Source: Shewanella decolorationis S12
GTDB taxonomy: Bacteria > Pseudomonadota > Gammaproteobacteria > Enterobacterales > Shewanellaceae
DNA length: 64,000 nucleotides
Assembly (NCBI RefSeq): GCF_000485795.1
Contig: NZ_AXZL01000076.1
Location: 583,895-647,894 of the forward strand
Reading direction: 5' to 3'
Positions 18,845 to 28,576 of this stretch are shown here, one piece after another (within the stretch, counting starts at the first letter, position 1; each line of letters starts with the position of its first letter). The notes beneath the pieces were generated by a model that was given only the letters and a program-made list of their open reading frames with translations, did no database searches and was not told the DNA's origin. The position numbers and the translations under genes are program-made.

Positions 18845-20212
18845 TTATTGAGCAGAGCCTAACACAGCTCGGGCTTCTCTTAAATCGAAATGCTCGTCAA
18901 CTTTGAGATAAGCAACTTTCTCGTCTAACACCACAATCGCTTCGACCACACCCATCAATTGTGACAGCTGCGACGCCATATCCCGCGCTTGGGCCTTATC
19001 TTTTACGGCAGCCTCTAAGGTATAACTCTTAAGCAGCACAGGATTTTTCATCCCTAGGGTCAATAATAACCAAACGCCCATCAATACCAGCGCGACGATA
19101 AACACGCCCACGGCGCCGACTAATTGGAACGCACCGCCACCGAGCATACCGCCACAGAAGGCGCCTAAGAATTGGCTGGTCGAATAGACGCCCATGGCCG
19201 AGCCTTTTTCACCCACGGGGCAGAATTTCGCAATCAAACTCGGCAACGACGCCTCAAGGTAGTTAAAGCCGGTAAAAAACAGCAGCACGGCCACGCTCAA
19301 TACCCAGAGGTTGTTGGCAAAAATCGCCATGGCCGCAAGGGCAAACATCATGATCACTAAGGCAATTTGGAACATCGCCTTAGTATTCTTACGCTTCACC
19401 CCGATGATGATTAACGGTACCATCAAGAAGAATGCCCCCACAAACGCGGGGAAATACAACATCCAATGTTTTTCTTTTACCAGACCCGCATCGACTAAAT
19501 CGAGCGGCAAGGCGACAAACACCGCGGTTAACACTAAGTGCAGAATAAAGATCCCCGCATCGAGTCGAAACAGCTGTGGATCGGTCAACATACGCTTGAG
19601 CTTGGCGGGCGCCGCTAAGGTATCGCCCTTAGGTGCATGGGAAATCGGATTCGGCACTAATAGCTGCACAATCAACATGCCAAGTACTGCAAGGCCTGCG
19701 GTTAGCAGGAATAAACCCGATAAGCCTAAATGTTGCGCAACAATCGGGCCGACGAGTAACGACAGGGCAAAGGAGCCGCCGATACACATGCCGATAATGG
19801 CCATCACCTTAGTGCGCTGTTCATCTCGGGTTAAATCCGCCGCTAAGGCCAACACGGCGGCAGCAATCGCCCCCATCCCTTGCACGGCGCGGCCAAATAC
19901 CACGCCGTAAATGGTATCGGCATTGGCGGCAATTAAGCTGCCGATGGCGAACAATACCAATCCAGCGAGGATGACAGGTTTACGACCATACTTGTCGGAT
20001 AAAATCCCCATAGGGATCTGCAAAACGGCCTGAGTCAAGCCATAGGCACCAATGGCAATCCCCACCCAAAGGGGAGAAAAACCTTCTAAATGCTGACCAT
20101 AGAGTGCAAAGACGGGCATGATCATAAACAAGCCCATCATACGTAAACCAAATACGCTGGCTAAAGAAAACGCGACTTTTTTCTCGGTTCCTGAAAGTCC
20201 GTTGTTACCCAT
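18845..20212 (-). CDS. MFS transporter, YajR-like with C-terminal YAM domain
   Basis: A 455-residue protein with 12 predicted membrane helices (residues ~15-385) and a soluble C-terminal ~70 residues (VVEAIVVLDEKVAYLKVDEH) resembling the ferredoxin-like YAM domain of E. coli YajR, which is about the same length. The MFS motif A region is GILSDKYGRKP (about residue 70), and the YSTSQFLGAFCGGMLGG segment also closely parallels YajR. It presumably uses the proton gradient; the physiological substrate of YajR is unclear. It is transcribed toward ssb, 107 nt away, and divergent from uvrA. Confidence 0.88.
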   Translation of the reverse strand: MGNNGLSGTEKKVAFSLASVFGLRMMGLFMIMPVFALYGQHLEGFSPLWVGIAIGAYGLTQAVLQIPMGILSDKYGRKPVILAGLVLFAIGSLIAANADTIYGVVFGRAVQGMGAIAAAVLALAADLTRDEQRTKVMAIIGMCIGGSFALSLLVGPIVAQHLGLSGLFLLTAGLAVLGMLIVQLLVPNPISHAPKGDTLAAPAKLKRMLTDPQLFRLDAGIFILHLVLTAVFVALPLDLVDAGLVKEKHWMLYFPAFVGAFFLMVPLIIIGVKRKNTKAMFQIALVIMMFALAAMAIFANNLWVLSVAVLLFFTGFNYLEASLPSLIAKFCPVGEKGSAMGVYSTSQFLGAFCGGMLGGGAFQLVGAVGVFIVALVLMGVWLLLTLGMKNPVLLKSYTLEAAVKDKAQARDMASQLSQLMGVVEAIVVLDEKVAYLKVDEHFDLREARAVLGSAQ

Positions 20213-20622
20213 GATTTTGCCCTGGATTGAAGTCTTTTAGGGGGCGCATGTTAACACACCCAAAAGCGTTTGCTCAAAAGGAAAAACCGCCCACACCGAG
20301 AGTGTAAAACAGTGAATTTTGCCCCGCGCCAATGCGGATGCTCGCACCTTAGCGTACGCTTAGGCCTTTATTTTTAAGGCTTATCTAAAAGACCATTGGC
20401 TACAAATAGTTAACTCGATGCTTACAGAACTTGGCTAAGTTCAAAGTCGTTATACGGATTAATCTTAGTTAATCCGCTAACTGCATCACCTTTTATCAGC
20501 AATGCCAGCCCCACAACCGCGCCCAATCGGCATGTCAGCAAGATCACAGAATCGACTAAACTCGGCCGCCGAACTGTGCGATACTTAGGCTCATTTTTTT
20601 AAGCATAAGACTTGAGCGATAG
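20213..20622. promoter_or_regulatory. Divergent intergenic region, MFS transporter / uvrA
   Basis: This 410-nt region holds the promoters of both genes. An inverted repeat, CGGATTAA-6-TTAATCCG, lies at 20455-20476 and could be an operator or a transcript hairpin. I looked for a LexA box (CTGT-N8-ACAG) ahead of uvrA and found none convincing. No ORF or RNA gene is apparent. Confidence 0.4.
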
Positions 20623-23475
20623 ATGGATAAGATTGAAATACGCGGCGCACGGACCCACAATCTCAAAAATATCAACCTGACTATCCCAAGGGATAAGTTA
20701 ATCGTTATCACAGGGTTATCGGGTTCAGGCAAATCTTCCCTAGCATTTGATACCTTATATGCCGAAGGCCAACGACGTTACGTTGAGTCTCTTTCTGCCT
20801 ATGCCCGCCAATTCTTAAGCTTGATGGAAAAGCCCGATGTAGACCATATCGAAGGCTTAAGCCCGGCGATTTCCATCGAACAAAAATCGACGTCCCATAA
20901 CCCGCGCTCCACCGTCGGGACGATTACCGAAATTTACGACTATCTGCGTCTGTTGTTTGCCCGTGTGGGCGAACCACGCTGCCCAACTCACGGCCAACCG
21001 CTTGCGGCGCAAACCGTGAGTCAGATGGTCGATAAAGTGTTAGAAATGCCCGAAGACAGCCGCTTAATGCTGCTGGCACCCGTGGTCAACGGTCGTAAGG
21101 GTGAGCACGTAAAATTGCTCGAAGGCTTATCCGCGCAGGGCTATATCCGCGCCCGTATCGACGGCGAAGTCTGCGACTTAACCGATCCCCCCGCACTCGA
21201 TTTACACGTTAAGCACACCATCGAAGTGGTGGTCGACCGCTTTAAAGTCCGCAGCGATATTCAGCAGCGTCTCGCAGAATCCTTTGAAACCGCGCTCGAA
21301 CTCTCCGGCGGGATTGCCGTGGTCGCCAGCATGGATGAAGGCGCTACTGAAGAATTAATCTTCTCGGCAAATTTTGCCTGTCCGCACTGCGGTTATTCGA
21401 TGGCCGAACTTGAGCCACGGATTTTCTCCTTTAACAACCCGGCGGGCGCTTGCCCAACCTGTGATGGTTTAGGGGTGCAACAATTTTTCGACCCCGACAG
21501 AGTGATCACTAATCCTGAGTTATCACTTGCGGGCGGCGCGATTCGTGGCTGGGATAGACGTAACTTCTATTACTTCCAGATGCTGAGTTCGCTCGCCGAC
21601 CACTATAAGTTCGATGTCGAAGTTCCCTTCGAACAGCTGTCGGATAAGGTGAGAAAAATCGTCCTCTACGGCTCAGGCAAAGACAGTATCGCCTTTAAAT
21701 ACATCAACGACCGTGGCGATGTGGTGGTGCGTAATCACCCCTTCGAAGGCATCTTAAATAATATGGACCGGCGCTACCGCGAGACCGAAAGCAACGCGGT
21801 GCGCGAAGAATTAGCCAAGTTTATCAACACTCAAGCCTGCCAAAGCTGTGGCGGCTCGCGCCTGCGTGAAGAAGCCCGTAACGTGTTTATTGGCGATCTT
21901 AACCTGCCCAAACTCACCGTTTGGTCGATAGGTGAAGCCCTCGAATACTTTGACAAACTCGAGTTCAGCGGCCAAAAGGCACAGATAGCCGAGAAGGTAT
22001 TGAAGGAAGTACGCGATCGCTTAGGCTTCCTCGTTAATGTCGGCCTCAACTATTTAAGTCTGTCGCGTTCGGCCGAAACCCTCTCAGGCGGTGAAGCGCA
22101 GCGTATTCGCCTCGCCAGCCAAATCGGCGCAGGGCTCGTCGGTGTGATGTATGTGCTCGATGAGCCTTCTATCGGCTTGCATCAACGGGATAACGAGCGG
22201 TTATTGCAGACCTTAATCCACCTGCGGGATTTAGGTAACACAGTGATTGTGGTGGAGCATGATGAAGATGCGATTCGTATCGCCGATCATATTATCGATA
22301 TCGGCCCCGGCGCTGGTGTACACGGCGGCGAAGTGATTTGCGACGGCCCGATTGAGAAAATTGTCGCCTGCGACGAGTCTGTCACTGGCCAATATATTTC
22401 GGGCAAACGCAACATCCATATCAGCACCCCACGTACGCCTTACGATCCAAAACAAGTGATTGAACTTTATGGCGCCCGTGGCAATAACCTGCGCAATGTG
22501 GATTTAACTATCCCTGTGGGATTATTCACCTGCGTGACCGGAGTATCGGGCTCAGGCAAATCGACCCTGATTAACGACACCTTCTTTAGAATTGCCCATA
22601 AGCAACTCAACGGTGCCACAGTCGATGAGCCCGCGCCCTACGATCGCATCGTCGGCATGGAGCAATGCGACAAAGTGGTCGATATCGACCAAAGCCCGAT
22701 TGGCCGTACTCCGCGCTCTAACCCCGCCACTTATACTGGCATCTTTACGCCTATCAGGGAGATTTTTGCCTCAACGCAGGAATCCCGTACCCGTGGTTAT
22801 CAGGTGGGCCGTTTCTCCTTTAACGTGAAAGGCGGTCGCTGTGAGGCCTGTCAGGGCGATGGCTTAATTAAGGTCGAAATGCACTTCCTGCCCGATGTGT
22901 ATGTGCCCTGCGACGCCTGTAAGGGTAAACGCTATAACCGCGAAACCTTAGAGGTGCGCTACAAGGGTAAGAACATCCACGAAGTGCTGCAAATGACAGT
23001 GGAAGATGCGCGAGAGTTTTTCGATGCCGTGCCAGCCATTGCCCGTAAACTGCAAACCCTGATGGATGTAGGTTTGTCCTACGTGCGTTTAGGTCAGAGC
23101 GCGACCACGCTGTCGGGCGGTGAAGCCCAGCGGGTGAAACTCGCGAAGGAACTCTCTAAGCGCGATACGGGTAAAACCTTGTATATTCTGGATGAACCGA
23201 CAACGGGCTTGCACTTTGCCGATATCCAATTGCTGCTCGATGTACTGCATCGCCTCAAATCCCACGGTAATACTATCGTGGTGATTGAGCATAACTTGGA
23301 TGTGATTAAAACCGCAGACTGGATTATCGACTTAGGCCCAGAAGGCGGCGGTGGTGGCGGTACTATCCTAGCAACTGGTACGCCAGAAGACGTGGCGCAG
23401 CATCCAACCTCCCATACCGCGCGCTTCTTAAAGCCGCTGCTGGAACGGGATGCTAAGCTAGCCAAGCAGTCATAG
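20623..23475 (+). CDS. uvrA: Excinuclease ABC subunit A
   Basis: A 950-residue damage-recognition ATPase of nucleotide excision repair; it works with UvrB to find bulky lesions. It has two ABC modules with Walker A GLSGSGKSS (about residue 31) and GVSGSGKST (about 640), and two signature motifs LSGGEAQRIR and LSGGEAQRVK. The two Cys4 zinc modules are present (CPHCGYSM with CPTCDGLG; CEACQGDG with CDACKGKR). Length and motifs are intact. It is transcribed singly, with a hairpin after the stop. Confidence 0.98.
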   Translation: MDKIEIRGARTHNLKNINLTIPRDKLIVITGLSGSGKSSLAFDTLYAEGQRRYVESLSAYARQFLSLMEKPDVDHIEGLSPAISIEQKSTSHNPRSTVGTITEIYDYLRLLFARVGEPRCPTHGQPLAAQTVSQMVDKVLEMPEDSRLMLLAPVVNGRKGEHVKLLEGLSAQGYIRARIDGEVCDLTDPPALDLHVKHTIEVVVDRFKVRSDIQQRLAESFETALELSGGIAVVASMDEGATEELIFSANFACPHCGYSMAELEPRIFSFNNPAGACPTCDGLGVQQFFDPDRVITNPELSLAGGAIRGWDRRNFYYFQMLSSLADHYKFDVEVPFEQLSDKVRKIVLYGSGKDSIAFKYINDRGDVVVRNHPFEGILNNMDRRYRETESNAVREELAKFINTQACQSCGGSRLREEARNVFIGDLNLPKLTVWSIGEALEYFDKLEFSGQKAQIAEKVLKEVRDRLGFLVNVGLNYLSLSRSAETLSGGEAQRIRLASQIGAGLVGVMYVLDEPSIGLHQRDNERLLQTLIHLRDLGNTVIVVEHDEDAIRIADHIIDIGPGAGVHGGEVICDGPIEKIVACDESVTGQYISGKRNIHISTPRTPYDPKQVIELYGARGNNLRNVDLTIPVGLFTCVTGVSGSGKSTLINDTFFRIAHKQLNGATVDEPAPYDRIVGMEQCDKVVDIDQSPIGRTPRSNPATYTGIFTPIREIFASTQESRTRGYQVGRFSFNVKGGRCEACQGDGLIKVEMHFLPDVYVPCDACKGKRYNRETLEVRYKGKNIHEVLQMTVEDAREFFDAVPAIARKLQTLMDVGLSYVRLGQSATTLSGGEAQRVKLAKELSKRDTGKTLYILDEPTTGLHFADIQLLLDVLHRLKSHGNTIVVIEHNLDVIKTADWIIDLGPEGGGGGGTILATGTPEDVAQHPTSHTARFLKPLLERDAKLAKQS

Positions 23476-23487
23476 CGATAAGATTAA

Positions 23488-23515
23488 CAGCGCCTTGAGC
23501 ATCACCAAGGCGCTG
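23488..23515 (+). terminator. Hairpin after uvrA
   Basis: Perfect 10-bp stem (CAGCGCCTTG / CAAGGCGCTG) with an 8-nt loop, 12 nt after the uvrA stop. It lacks a T-tract, so it may be a weak terminator or allow read-through into the small gene at 23587. Confidence 0.6.
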
Positions 23516-23586
23516 TGATTACACCCTATTGCTGTATAGAACCATTCCAGTCAGGCCATTCGCCGTTATCAATCAAGGAGAACATT

Positions 23587-23925
23587 TTGCCAACGCATCG
23601 CCCGAGTTTGACGAGCTTAAGTCGCGCTAATGTATTGCTGATTGCCTGCTTGGGGTTAACGCTTGTGGCGCTGGTTATCGCCGCTGTCGATCCGCTTATC
23701 GGTCAACCCACACGTTTACAAGTGACAGTGTTAGATAGCTCAGCCAATAGTAGCCTGCTCGCCTTGCCCGATGGCCGGATCACCACCTTAGATCAAGGCG
23801 GCCTCACCAAAAACGCTCAAGTCACTATTTGCTCACGAACCCATTTGGTCTCTGGCTTGGAGCACTTTAATTTGAGCCGTCATCAGGAGGCGACACTCTC
23901 CCCCGAGATCAGCGTCTTAGACTGA
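23587..23925 (+). CDS. Small single-pass membrane protein, unknown
   Basis: A 112-residue protein. I choose the TTG at 23587 as start because AAGGAG (23575-23580) lies 6 nt upstream; the frame can be extended to 23515 but without a ribosome site, and into the uvrA hairpin. One membrane segment (about residues 17-36, LLIACLGLTLVALVIAA) is followed by a ~75-residue, mostly polar periplasmic part. No family recognised. It precedes the M28 peptidase gene by 83 nt on the same strand. Confidence 0.6.
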   Translation: MPTHRPSLTSLSRANVLLIACLGLTLVALVIAAVDPLIGQPTRLQVTVLDSSANSSLLALPDGRITTLDQGGLTKNAQVTICSRTHLVSGLEHFNLSRHQEATLSPEISVLD

Positions 23926-24008
23926 TTCAGCATTACGGCCAATGCAGCCAAGCTAATTCCCTGTTAAGCTTAGGATTGATCATCCTATTGCCGACCTTAA
24001 GGATAGCC

Positions 24009-25049
24009 ATGGGCAATTTGGCGCACCCATCCACAGCAATCACTCGCCCCCAGTCTCAGCGCATAGGCTTGAGCTTATTGCGCTTGTCTATCCTTAGCCT
24101 ATGTTTAGGCATTACAGCCTGCGCCAATCAACCCGCCGAATACACTTGTTCACCTGAGGCGATTCGATTGAATTGGACCGAACCAGAAGCTCTTAAGCAA
24201 ACAGTAGCAATACTCAGCGCCGCAGAATTAATGGGGCGTAAAACCCAAACGCTAGGTGCCGCCAAGACACGCGATTATCTGCACAGCCAGTATCAACAAC
24301 TTGGGCTTACCCCTTGGGGAGAGACTTTCGAGGTGCCCTTCGAATATGCCACGCTTTTTAGCCAAGAGACGGGAAGCAATATGGTGGCGTTAATCCCCGC
24401 ACGCCAACCCACTCATCGATGGCGCATTGTGGTGGCTCACTACGATCATCTCGGCATGAGTGGCAGCAAGATTTACCACGGCGCCGATGATAACGCCTCA
24501 GGTGTTGCCGCCCTGTTGGCTCTGGCCGCCCACTGGCAAGCGCAGCTAAGCGCCGCCCCCGATTCGCTGCCCAACATTAACTTAATGTTTGTCGCCACCG
24601 ATGCCGAAGAGCCGGGGCTGTTTGGCAGTACGGCCCTCGTCGAGCAAATCAAACAACGCATGCCCGAGGCGCAATTTGAACTGATGCTCAATCTCGATAT
24701 GATTGGCCACCCGAGTCGTCCCTACACTATTTACCTCGAAGGCAGCCGCAACTTTTATCAGTTTCCACAATTTAGGCCCATGCTAAACGCGAATAACCAC
24801 CTCTGCATTAAGTTGAGTCATCCCAAACCCGTGGGACGAAGTATCCAAAGTACCGACTGGCTGAGAGCCTCGGATCATTATCCTTTCCATAAAGCTAAGA
24901 TCCCTTGGCTCTACTTTGGCGTCCCCACTCATCCGCAATACCATACCCCCGAAGATACTCCCGACACTTTGGACTATGTGTTTCTCGCGGCGGTGACGGA
25001 ATCCGCCTTCGAAATCCTACGACTCAATGGCGACTTTTTGAAAAATTAA
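24009..25049 (+). CDS. M28 family aminopeptidase lipoprotein
   Basis: A 346-residue exported zinc peptidase. I prefer the ATG at 24009, 5 nt after AAGGA (23999-24003), over a TTG at 23976. A signal peptide leads to the lipobox ITAC, so it is probably a lipoprotein. The co-catalytic zinc ligands are visible in order: H in VVAHYDHLG, D in GADDNASG, the E pair in TDAEEPGLFGS, D in LNLDMIGH and H in THPQYHTPEDT. The family removes N-terminal residues from peptides. The substrate is unknown. Confidence 0.88.
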   Translation: MGNLAHPSTAITRPQSQRIGLSLLRLSILSLCLGITACANQPAEYTCSPEAIRLNWTEPEALKQTVAILSAAELMGRKTQTLGAAKTRDYLHSQYQQLGLTPWGETFEVPFEYATLFSQETGSNMVALIPARQPTHRWRIVVAHYDHLGMSGSKIYHGADDNASGVAALLALAAHWQAQLSAAPDSLPNINLMFVATDAEEPGLFGSTALVEQIKQRMPEAQFELMLNLDMIGHPSRPYTIYLEGSRNFYQFPQFRPMLNANNHLCIKLSHPKPVGRSIQSTDWLRASDHYPFHKAKIPWLYFGVPTHPQYHTPEDTPDTLDYVFLAAVTESAFEILRLNGDFLKN

Positions 25050-25246
25050 TCGAAGTGGCGCGTTTCTTGCTCAGTTTTGGCAAAAAAATCCACGCAAAAC
25101 CCTGTATTTATCCGAGAGTCACTTGGTAAAGCGGCTAAAATGCTGCTATAATCTGGCGTTTTCGGTGCGGGAAATCGACACGGGGTTGATTTTCTGTCTG
25201 TGAAACTTAAGCGCCAATCCGGGCGCATCCACAAGGCTACAACCCA

Positions 25247-27106
25247 ATGTCATCCAGTGAAAGAACTTTCCGTGAACTCGGCTTGTCCGAGAATTTGTTG
25301 CGTGCTCTTGACGAGCTAGGTTACGAAAACCCAACGCCAATCCAATCAGCCAGTATCGACCCATTAATGGCTGGCAAAGATATTTTAGGTCAGGCACAAA
25401 CAGGTACAGGTAAAACTGGCGCCTTCGCCCTGCCTCTGCTCAACAAAGTGACCAGCCAAGCTGTTCCACAAATTTTAGTATTAGCGCCAACCCGCGAATT
25501 AGCGGTGCAAGTAGCAGAAGCTTTCAGCAGCTACGCGAAATTTATGAAAGGGTTCCATGTACTGCCAATCTATGGCGGTCAGAGCATGCATCAGCAATTA
25601 AACGCCCTGAAGCGTGGCCCACAGGTTATCGTGGGTACCCCGGGCCGTGTTATGGACCATATGCGCCGTGGCACCTTAAAGCTGGAAACACTGCAAGCGC
25701 TGGTACTCGACGAAGCCGACGAAATGTTAAAAATGGGCTTTATCGACGATATCGAATGGATTCTGGAACACACACCAGAGCAGCGCCAACTGGCACTGTT
25801 CTCGGCCACTATGCCAGAACAAATCAAGCGTGTTGCTAACAAGCACTTAAAAGATGCGACTAACATCAGCATCGCTGCGAGCCACACTACTGTTGACTCT
25901 ATCGAGCAACGTTTCGTGCAAGTGTCTCAGCACAACAAGTTAGAAGCCTTAGTACGCGTATTAGAAGTTGAAAATACCGAAGGTATCATCATCTTCGTTC
26001 GTACCCGTAACTCATGCGTTGAATTAGCAGAAAAACTCGAAGCCCGCGGCTACGCTTCATCACCACTGCACGGTGATATGAACCAGCAAGCCCGTGAGCG
26101 TGCGGTTGAACAGCTGAAAAGCGGCAAGCTAGACATTCTGATCGCAACCGACGTTGCGGCCCGTGGTCTGGACGTTGAGCGTATCGGCCACGTAGTAAAC
26201 TACGATATCCCTTACGATACTGAAGCTTACGTACACCGTATCGGTCGTACTGGCCGTGCTGGCCGTACGGGTATGGCGATTCTGTTCGTGACCAGCCGTG
26301 AAATGCGTATGCTGCGCACCATCGAGCGCGCAACGAACAGCCGTATTTCACCAATGAAAGTGCCTAGCCCAGAGACAGTTGCAGAACGTCGTCTGTCTCG
26401 CTTAGGTGAGCAGTTAGCGCAAACCATGACACAAGATCTGGACTTTATGCGCGAAGCCGTTGCCCAGTTATGTCAACAACTGGAAGTGGATACCGATCTG
26501 CTGGCCGCTGCCCTGCTGCACCAAGTACAGCAGGAGCGTCCACTGCAATTACCCGCGATTCAAGAACGTACTCGCGATGAGCGCAGTGAACGTGGTGCTG
26601 AACGTGGCGAGCGCGGTGAACGTCGTAGCCGTGAATCGCGTCCAATGCCAGCAAGCTTAGGCTCAGCAGAAGCCTTAAAAGATAACCCAGATCTGAAGAT
26701 GTGCCGTTATGTTATCGACGTGGGTCGTGACAATGGTGTGGGTGTGGGCAACATCGTTGGCGCTATTGCAAACGAAGCGAACATCGACAGCCGTTACATT
26801 GGTGCCATCCAGTTATACGATGCAGTGACTACCGTTGACCTGCCAGACGGCATGCCAAAAGAAGTGCTGCAGCACCTGAAGAAAGTGCGCGTATGTGGCA
26901 AGCCACTGAACATCCGTGAAGCTGGTGATCAGGTATTCGTAGATTCAGGCCGTGGCGCACGTAGCGACCGTCGTCCACGTGGTGATCGTCCAATGGGCGA
27001 GCGTAAACCACGTTCAGCCTCTGGTGACAAGCCGTTTGCTGATCGCAAACCACGCTCTGACAAGCCAGCAGGCGAGCGTAGACCACGTAAACCACGCGAA
27101 GAGTAA
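25247..27106 (+). CDS. deaD: DEAD-box ATP-dependent RNA helicase DeaD/CsdA
   Basis: A 619-residue helicase. The core (residues 1-370) shows Q-motif FRELGLSENLL, motif I AQTGTGKTG, motif II DEAD, motif III SAT and motif VI HRIGRTGRAGRTG. Residues ~470-545 are the DbpA-type RNA-binding fold (RYVIDVGRDNGVGVGNIVGA), and the C-terminus is an Arg-rich tail with repeated (D/E)RKPRS units. CsdA helps ribosome assembly and mRNA turnover in the cold. A ~195-nt untranslated region precedes the start, consistent with leader-based control. It ends at a strong terminator. Confidence 0.96.
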   Translation: MSSSERTFRELGLSENLLRALDELGYENPTPIQSASIDPLMAGKDILGQAQTGTGKTGAFALPLLNKVTSQAVPQILVLAPTRELAVQVAEAFSSYAKFMKGFHVLPIYGGQSMHQQLNALKRGPQVIVGTPGRVMDHMRRGTLKLETLQALVLDEADEMLKMGFIDDIEWILEHTPEQRQLALFSATMPEQIKRVANKHLKDATNISIAASHTTVDSIEQRFVQVSQHNKLEALVRVLEVENTEGIIIFVRTRNSCVELAEKLEARGYASSPLHGDMNQQARERAVEQLKSGKLDILIATDVAARGLDVERIGHVVNYDIPYDTEAYVHRIGRTGRAGRTGMAILFVTSREMRMLRTIERATNSRISPMKVPSPETVAERRLSRLGEQLAQTMTQDLDFMREAVAQLCQQLEVDTDLLAAALLHQVQQERPLQLPAIQERTRDERSERGAERGERGERRSRESRPMPASLGSAEALKDNPDLKMCRYVIDVGRDNGVGVGNIVGAIANEANIDSRYIGAIQLYDAVTTVDLPDGMPKEVLQHLKKVRVCGKPLNIREAGDQVFVDSGRGARSDRRPRGDRPMGERKPRSASGDKPFADRKPRSDKPAGERRPRKPREE

Positions 27107-27153
27107 TCGCCAAACCTAAGTCGTTAGGTTAAGCAGATTTAAACAAACGCATT

Positions 27154-27180
27154 AAAAAAGGAGCCTAGGCTCCTTTTTTG
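27154..27180 (+). terminator. Intrinsic terminator of deaD
   Basis: Near-perfect palindrome (AAAAAAGGAGCCTAGGCTCC followed by six T), 48 nt after the deaD stop. Confidence 0.92.
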
Positions 27181-27274
27181 TTATCTTAAAATAGCTCCCG
27201 CTCAAACTTCACTGGCCAGTTGATATTTCGAGCAGGTATAGTCAATAGCAGGATGCCTAACTCAAGGACTCTAA

Positions 27275-27430
27275 ATGGATTTTTTAGCGCTGATCATTTA
27301 CCCATTTATCTCATCACTGCCCGAGCTAGCTAAGTCATGCAGTGAAGATAAAACCTTATTAATCATGGTACTTGTCGGTTGTACTCTGTTTGCAGGCTTT
27401 ATTGGATTGTTAGTCGCCATGGCAAATTAA
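27275..27430 (+). CDS. 51-residue membrane miniprotein
   Basis: This short frame (ATG 27275, stop TAA 27428-27430) has a good ribosome site, AAGGA, at 27264-27268. It encodes 51 residues: an N-terminal hydrophobic stretch (MDFLALIIYPFISSL), a charged centre, and a clear membrane helix (LLIMVLVGCTLFAGFIGLLV). No family recognised. It sits between the deaD terminator and another small membrane protein on the same strand. Confidence 0.55.
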   Translation: MDFLALIIYPFISSLPELAKSCSEDKTLLIMVLVGCTLFAGFIGLLVAMAN

Positions 27431-27497
27431 CTTGCACTTAGGCTGACATGTCTATTAGTGTCGCCTTAGTCTTTGGCAACACAATTAGTGTATTTCG

Positions 27498-27866
27498 ATG
27501 AAAAAAGCCCTTACCGCAGGCCTGTTATCCGCTTTTATCGCCCCCGGCAGCGGCCATTTTTACCTTAAACATAAACGTTCGGCGCTGGTGTTTTTCAGCT
27601 TAGCTGTCATCAGCCTGATGCTGCTCCTCATGCAAATCTATCAAGTGGCACAAGTGATCGCCTTAGAGATCCAAAATGGCACCTTACCCTTAGATGTCGG
27701 CGTGATATCCGCCGAAATCACCCAACAAACCCAAACCACCATGGCCAATGCCAATGAACTGCTCTATGGCTTTTTGCTCTGCTGGTTAGTGGCATTGCTC
27801 GACAGTATTCGGCTTGGGCTTAAGCAAGATAAGCAAGGTAAGCTGGACACACAAAGCAACCGCTAA
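27498..27866 (+). CDS. Small membrane protein, TM2-like
   Basis: A 122-residue protein. The first ~50 residues (KKALTAGLLSAFIAPGSGHF, then YLKHKRSALVFFSL) have the G-x-G-H-FYL-x-x-x-x-x-G/S-type hairpin typical of small TM2/DUF5683-like membrane proteins. A second membrane segment lies at about residues 92-108, with a soluble loop of Gln/Thr-rich sequence between. The function is unknown. It follows the 51-residue membrane miniprotein by 67 nt, possibly in one transcript. Confidence 0.65.
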   Translation: MKKALTAGLLSAFIAPGSGHFYLKHKRSALVFFSLAVISLMLLLMQIYQVAQVIALEIQNGTLPLDVGVISAEITQQTQTTMANANELLYGFLLCWLVALLDSIRLGLKQDKQGKLDTQSNR

Positions 27867-27995
27867 ATATCTTCTGACTCTTAGCAAGGCCGTAGCGATA
27901 AAAGCAACGTTGATATTGACCGAACATTTTTAATCAATTGAAATATTGGATATTAACCTTTAACGGCTGCGGTAATAACACCATAAACAGTCAAG

Positions 27996-28520
27996 ATGGA
28001 TGACGATATGTTAGACAATGAAGAACACAATTTTATCCTGAGTGAAGTATCGCAACCCGTGATTGCCATTGCCCGCGAGGTTAATTTTGCCGAGCGCTAT
28101 GCCTCCATGTTGGCACGCTTCCCTAAGCTCCCTGGCGATTTTAATCCTAAGGTACCGACGGAGCGTCAACAAGAACTGGTTGCCCAGTTCCCTTACCCGA
28201 TCCGCTTTTTCAAAAGTGAGGGGGGATATTACAAGCTAAATGCGAAAAAGTTCGCCTACCCGCATATGAGGCTTATGATGGAGATGCAGCAGTGGGTAGT
28301 GTTTAACTTTGACCTATGGCGTGAAGATAAGCGCATCGGTGGTGGCTCCTATCAACAGATTGCCGTGGCGGAGCGGTTAGCACGAGGTGAAGAGATTGAC
28401 TGGGATAACGACTGGCGTACACAAAACCAGCCATGGTGCTATAGCGAAGATCAATTACAGACGGTGCTAACAGAAAGTTTTGCACTATTTGATGACCTTT
28501 GTAAGCAATTACCTAAATAG
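27996..28520 (+). CDS. Conserved-looking hypothetical cytoplasmic protein
   Basis: A 174-residue acidic protein with no signal or membrane segments, rich in Trp/Tyr/Phe (YPHMRLMMEMQQWVVFNFDL). The start is either ATG 27996 or the ATG 12 nt later; neither has a strong ribosome site. I recognise no domain. It is convergent with the HAD phosphatase gene. Confidence 0.6.
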   Translation: MDDDMLDNEEHNFILSEVSQPVIAIAREVNFAERYASMLARFPKLPGDFNPKVPTERQQELVAQFPYPIRFFKSEGGYYKLNAKKFAYPHMRLMMEMQQWVVFNFDLWREDKRIGGGSYQQIAVAERLARGEEIDWDNDWRTQNQPWCYSEDQLQTVLTESFALFDDLCKQLPK

Positions 28521-28576
28521 TCACTTGAATTAATTGAGATATAGGCGGCTAAACAGGTTAACCGCCAAGGTATAAA

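Noticed and set aside
19311..19910. 199-residue plus-strand frame
   Set aside because: Antisense to the YajR-like transporter, which has clear MFS motifs; no ribosome site.
20520..20600. Possible LexA box upstream of uvrA
   Set aside because: The nearest candidates (ATGT...ACAG) have a 10-nt spacer instead of 8 and a poor core, so SOS control is not claimed.
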